Below, piece after piece: positions 12,287-14,817 of a DNA stretch of 14,817 nucleotides. This stretch comes from JAAEQG01 sp023133475. GTDB lineage: Bacteria; Planctomycetota; Phycisphaerae; UBA1845. Numbering within the stretch: the stretch's first letter is position 1; each line of letters starts with the position of its first letter. The notes beneath the pieces were generated by a model. The model was not told the origin of the DNA. It made no database searches and worked only from the letters and a program-made list of their open reading frames with translations. The DNA is taken from contig DAOVLE010000127.1 in the NCBI GenBank assembly GCA_030631415.1, forward strand, positions 1 through 14,817, given 5' to 3'. The position numbers were made by a program, and so were the translations under genes.

Positions 12287-12637
12287 ATGAAACCAAGCAT
12301 CTATATCGAAACGTCGATACCGAGTTTCTACCACGAAGTCCGAACTGAACCGGACATGGTTGCGAGACGTGATTGGACACGCGAATGGTGGGACGATCAC
12401 CTTATTGACTATGACGTGTTCACCAGTGAGGCTGTAATTGAAGAACTCGAAGCCGGCTCATTCCCCATCAAGAACGATGCTCTCGCGTTAATTCAGAGCT
12501 TGCCGCTGCTCGAAGCCGATGAAGCGATTGCTGACATCGTAGCGACATACATTTTCCACCACGTAATGCCGGAGGACCCCACCCAATTGTTACGCCACTG
12601 GAACTTCTTGGGGAGATACAATTGCCATGAAAGATGA
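12287..12637 (+). pseudogene. PIN-domain (VapC-like) toxin with internal out-of-frame deletion
   Basis: ATG 12287 begins MKPSIYIETSIPSFYHEVRT, the usual start of a VapC-like subgroup with an acidic residue in the first strand. FTSEAVIEELEAG and ADIVATYIFHHVMPEDP follow. At about 12580 the family normally continues with an A-L-H-L-A segment and a W-N-C segment holding the remaining active-site residues; these are missing. The bases resume in another frame with PIVTPLELLGEIQLP and TGA, the normal C-terminus. The annotated frame instead ends in an unrelated tail, LLRHWNFLGRYNCHER. The deletion removes roughly 40-50 residues by comparison with family members I remember. The product should lack nuclease activity. 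The downstream partner at 12627 remains intact. Confidence 0.75.
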
Positions 12638-12818
12638 TCCAACAATCGCTGCTATACGCGAAGTACGGCACAGAATATCGGCCTCGGTGGACCACGATCC
12701 ACGGAAACTGGTGGAGCATTATCGGCGACTTCAAGAAAGACATCGGGATAGAGTGGTGTCCCGAAGAAACGCAGCGCCCGAACCCAAAGACGAAAATACT
12801 GCCTCACAAGCCGGGTAA
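12627..12818 (+). CDS. Probable antitoxin partner of the broken PIN toxin
   Basis: A 63-residue hydrophilic protein, MKDDPTIAAIREVRHRISAS, then DHDPRKLVEHYRRLQERHRD and a charged tail. Small proteins with the pattern D-P-x-x-x-x-V-R-x-x-R followed by a helix ending Y-x-x-L/Q-Q often follow this VapC subgroup and are taken to be its antitoxins. ATG 12627 lies four bases after the toxin's original stop (TGA in the PIVTPLELL frame at about 12624), showing that the original operon was toxin first, antitoxin second, with tight coupling. The frame is intact although the toxin is not. I infer the role from position. Confidence 0.65.
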   Translation: MKDDPTIAAIREVRHRISASVDHDPRKLVEHYRRLQERHRDRVVSRRNAAPEPKDENTASQAG

Positions 12819-12843
12819 TGCGTCCCGGACACACCTTCCGCTC

Positions 12844-12978
12844 TACGTCCACGGCGGCGACGCCAAGTTCAACGCTTGGCTGGACACCTTCGTCACCTAC
12901 GCCAATGCCAATCTGGCCAACATCGGGCTGGTGCAGCCCGACATCGACCCGATCGTCACCGCCCAGCGTGACAGTTGA
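12844..12978 (+). pseudogene. Host-gene leader fragment F
   Basis: Begins mid-leader with YVHGGDAKFNAWLDTF, then TYANANLANIGLVQPDIDP and VTAQRDS, stopping at 12976-12978. The ATG, ribosome binding site and promoter are missing, so it is unlikely to be translated. It has diverged more than the other copies (PDIDPIV where most have DLTPVT), suggesting an older fragment or one from a different paralogue. It joins directly to the upstream flank of the second DUF433 gene. Confidence 0.75.
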
Positions 12979-13017
12979 AGCAGCCAAGTCGGTGGACTCG
13001 ATTCGCGGAGCCATACA

Positions 13018-13026
13018 TGCTAGAAT
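13018..13026 (+). promoter_or_regulatory. Extended -10 promoter element of the second DUF433 gene
   Basis: TGCTAGAAT at 13018-13026 matches TGCTAAAAT before the first copy at 7841. The shared flank starts at GGTGGACTCGAT (about 12991). Confidence 0.5.
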
Positions 13027-13063
13027 AGTGTCAGATTAGAAGCACTGGCGTGGAGGCATTCTA

Positions 13064-13297
13064 ATGGCGCTGAACCGAATCACGTTTAACGCGGCCAAGA
13101 TGGGGGGGCAGGCTTGTATTCGGGAGCTACGGATTCCGGTGGCAACGGTGGTTCGCTGTGTTGCGAGCGGGATGTCCTCCGAGGAAATCCTCGAAGCCTA
13201 TCCCGACCTCGAACCAGACGACATCACCGAAGCCTTGCAGTATGCCGCCAGTTTGACCGAGGATCGCATCATCCCCTTGGCTCAGACGGGTTCATGA
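13064..13297 (+). CDS. DUF433 antitoxin, copy 2 of a duplicated pair
   Basis: A 77-residue protein with GGAGG before ATG 13064. It is identical to the protein at 7886 except at positions 2, 9 and 21, where this copy reads A, N and E. Residue 21 lies in the conserved CIRGLRIP segment, where G is usual in the family, so the E here is the odd one. The following toxin frame has an internal deletion. Promoter, ribosome binding site and antitoxin are all intact, so expression is likely. Confidence 0.9.
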   Translation: MALNRITFNAAKMGGQACIRELRIPVATVVRCVASGMSSEEILEAYPDLEPDDITEALQYAASLTEDRIIPLAQTGS

Positions 13298-13298
13298 C

Positions 13299-13391
13299 GT
13301 GCGGTTTCTGCTTGAGCAAGCGTTGCGAGACGGTGCCATCGTGGTGGTGACCGACGCTTCCATCCGCGTTCGGCATTTACCCATCTCATAG
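13299..13391 (+). pseudogene. DUF5615 toxin with large in-frame internal deletion
   Basis: GTG at 13299 opens VRFLLEQALRDGAIVVVTDA and continues SIRVRHLPIS to TAG at 13389-13391: 30 residues. The first seven match the N-terminus of the truncated toxin at 8121 (VRFLLDQ); the rest, DGAIVVVTDASIRVRHLPI, is a normal C-terminal end for this family. The intervening 70-80 residues, including most acidic active-site positions, are gone. The join keeps the frame, so a mini-protein could still be made. The lesion differs from that of the first copy. Confidence 0.7.
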
Positions 13392-13456
13392 TGCCTGTTG
13401 CCCAGCCCAGGGAATGGAAACCGCCTTCGGCGGCGACCGATCCTCATGACCGGCGG

Positions 13457-13490
13457 TATCCAGCGCCTCCAGCACACCATCGCCTTCATG
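13457..13490 (+). other. Possible remnant of the middle of the host gene family
   Basis: ATCCAGCGCCTCCAGCACAC and the following ATCGCCTTC encode IQRLQHTIAF, resembling KRLRHTLRY at the start of 3' fragment copy 3. The match is short and could be chance. The 159-base gap between 13391 and 13551 otherwise holds a small CCGCC/GGCGG hairpin near 13422 and the ribosome binding site of the next gene. Confidence 0.3.
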
Positions 13491-13550
13491 GATGGGCGCG
13501 GAGTGGATCGAGGCCTATCGTCACTGGGCTGCGCGTGAAGGAGACGAATC

Positions 13551-14717
13551 GTGAGCGAGTATCAGTATTACGGGTTTCAAGCGATTGACCGGCCGCTGTC
13601 CAAAGAAGACATGCAATGGCTCCGCGGGCTTTCCACACGCGCTCAGATCACGACGACCAGCTTTGTCAACGTCTACCACTGGGGCAATTTCCACGGAGAC
13701 CCGATTGAACTCATGGAGCGGTGTTTCGACGCATTCGTCTACGTCACGAACTGGGGCTATCGGCGGTTCATGGTCCGCCTGCCGCGTGCGTCGTTTGACG
13801 CTACAGGTGCCAAGCAGTATTGCCATGGAGACGGCGCTTCGCTACGGAAGAAGAAAGACTGCGTCCTGCTCGAGTTTAACCGCGACGACGAGCCCGGCGA
13901 ATGGGAGGATTGGGACGACGGTTCGGGGTGGATGGCATCGTTGACACCACTTCGAGGGGATATTCTCGATGGCGACTGGCGGTGCCTCTATCTGGCTTGG
14001 CTCTGTGCGATCGAAACGGAGAGTCTGCCCGACAACGCCACGGAGCCGCCGGTCCCGGCGGGTTTGAAGGATCTGACCGCGCCCCTTCAGGCGTTCGTGG
14101 ATTTCATTGGGCTCGACACCGAACTTATCGAGGTCGCGGCTGAACGGAGCGGAACACGCGCAGCCAGCAAGCCTCCTGCCGGCGCTTTGAGGAAGTGGAT
14201 TCGCTCGCTCACCGTCGCCGAGAAGGATGAGCTGCTACTGAGAATCGCTCAGGGAGATGAACCGAATCCACGCCGAAGCCTGATGCGAGGTTTCAGGGAG
14301 GCGGCACCAGGTCGCCACGCGACGCGCGACTGTGAGGACAGCACATCGGGCAGAACGGTTGCCGAGATATCGGAAGCCTGGCAACAGCGTCTCCGTGCGA
14401 AGCAGCGTCGCCTCGCCGAACAGGCCGAGAAAGAACGCGAGCGCCAGGCACGCGCGGAGGCCCAAGCAAGGAAGAAGCACCTGGAAGACATAGCGTCGCA
14501 CGCCCCGGCGGTCTGGAAGCAGGTCTCGGCGTGGATCGCGAAACGAACACCGAAGGGATACGACCGCGCCGTCGAGTTGCTGGTGGATTTGCAGGACGCG
14601 GCTGCCGATGCGAATCGCACCGACGAGTTCTTCGAGCAGCTCCAGGCTCTCCGCGACCGCCATGCGAGCAAACCCAGCCTCACACGTCGGCTTCGCGGTG
14701 CCGGGCTTGCCGGATGA
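13551..14717 (+). CDS. Conserved-looking 388-residue protein of unknown function with coiled coil
   Basis: GTG 13551 follows GAAGGAG at a good distance. The N-terminal half (1-165) starts YYGFQAIDRPLSKEDMQWLR and contains STRAQITTTSFVNVYHWGNF, LMERCFDAFVYVTNWGYRRF and an acidic Trp-rich stretch, EWEDWDDGSGW. Proteins with this opening are fairly common hypothetical proteins in environmental bacteria; I remember some lying near SWIM zinc-finger genes, but that is uncertain. A Lys/Arg/Glu/Ala-rich helix at about 267-316 (ERERQARAEAQARKK) should form a coiled coil. The C-terminus has VAKRTP-like basic segments and an amphipathic helix region (AVELLVDLQDAAADANRTDE). No signal peptide or catalytic motif is seen. 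No intact leader precedes it. It may mark the right boundary of the array. Confidence 0.85.
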   Translation: MSEYQYYGFQAIDRPLSKEDMQWLRGLSTRAQITTTSFVNVYHWGNFHGDPIELMERCFDAFVYVTNWGYRRFMVRLPRASFDATGAKQYCHGDGASLRKKKDCVLLEFNRDDEPGEWEDWDDGSGWMASLTPLRGDILDGDWRCLYLAWLCAIETESLPDNATEPPVPAGLKDLTAPLQAFVDFIGLDTELIEVAAERSGTRAASKPPAGALRKWIRSLTVAEKDELLLRIAQGDEPNPRRSLMRGFREAAPGRHATRDCEDSTSGRTVAEISEAWQQRLRAKQRRLAEQAEKERERQARAEAQARKKHLEDIASHAPAVWKQVSAWIAKRTPKGYDRAVELLVDLQDAAADANRTDEFFEQLQALRDRHASKPSLTRRLRGAGLAG

Positions 14718-14735
14718 GAAGGCCGAATGAAGAAT

Positions 14736-14784
14736 CCCCCCCGTTCCGCCCCGCTGCCGAAGGCAGCGGGGCGGAACGGGGGGG
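14736..14784 (+). repeat. 23-base-pair perfect hairpin
   Basis: Bases 14736-14758 (CCCCCCCGTTCCGCCCC onward) pair perfectly with 14762-14784 around a GAA loop, 19 bases after the preceding stop. No T-run follows on either strand, so it is not a standard Rho-independent terminator, though so strong a stem could stop or stabilise transcripts. It may be one of a family of dispersed palindromes. Confidence 0.75.
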
Positions 14785-14817
14785 GGTAAAGGCAACCACT
14801 CCAATACCCGGCATAAA

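Noticed and set aside
295..13500. Integron cassette array
   Set aside because: Co-oriented small cargo genes with many toxin-antitoxin pairs look like an integron, but I see no integrase and no imperfect attC-like hairpins at cassette ends. The recurring borders are protein-coding fragments of one family instead.
14736..14790. Rho-independent terminator
   Set aside because: The stem is perfect, but neither strand shows a following T-run, so it is listed as a hairpin repeat instead.
14235..14804. Minus-strand gene of 189 residues at the right edge
   Set aside because: It lies wholly opposite the gene at 13551 and its hairpin. Its composition is a shadow of that gene's coiled-coil codons.

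Overview
The window is GC-rich and every gene I can support lies on the + strand. The family mix (DUF433/DUF5615, HicBA, RelBE, VapBC, retropepsin-like protease, AAA_14/DUF4143 ATPase) and the repeat style suggest a member of the Planctomycetota or a similar large-genome environmental bacterium. That placement is inference from remembered families, not a database result.

The layout is a head-to-tail array of small accessory 'cargo' genes separated by broken pieces of one gene family. The family's 5' end, here called the leader, begins MADYIPGGDAAFNAWLDNF. It recurs at 4542, 5871, 6783, 7717 (remnant), 11970 and 12844. The family's 3' end (core PRGVIGAEVW, ending in ETASATIG) recurs at 314-567, 1417-1700 and 10152-10445. 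No copy in the window is complete. Three leaders keep an upstream region with a TATCAT -10 box; in two of these a TTGCCC -35 box sits exactly 17 bases upstream.

Left part (1-4400): the end of hicB and all of hicA; a 3' piece; an unknown protein with a weak nuclease signature (681-1409); a second 3' piece; a DUF4177-like small protein; a beta-class DNA methyltransferase fused to an Mrr-like nuclease domain (2114-3649); a cysteine-rich tail-anchored protein; and a duplicated, diverged tail of the methyltransferase-nuclease. Middle part (4440-8180): leader A with a retropepsin-like protein whose catalytic D-T-G reads G-T-D; a RelBE pair; leader B with an intact DUF433/DUF5615 pair; leader C with a VapBC pair; leader D with a DUF433 antitoxin and a broken toxin. 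Right part (8180-14817): an AAA_14/DUF4143 ATPase between two copies of a palindromic element, one of which has perfect 34-base terminal inverted repeats; a third 3' piece; a large protein with an imperfect Nudix box; leader E with a PIN toxin deleted out of frame and its intact partner; leader F with a near-identical second DUF433 antitoxin and an internally deleted toxin; an unknown 388-residue protein; and a 23-bp perfect hairpin.

Taken together this looks like a defence and toxin-antitoxin island built by repeated insertion of cargo into, or recombination between, tandem copies of one well-expressed host gene. Two cargo genes start within a few bases of where the leader reading frame stops, so the leaders may supply transcription and translational coupling. 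Three modules have lost the toxin but kept the antitoxin.
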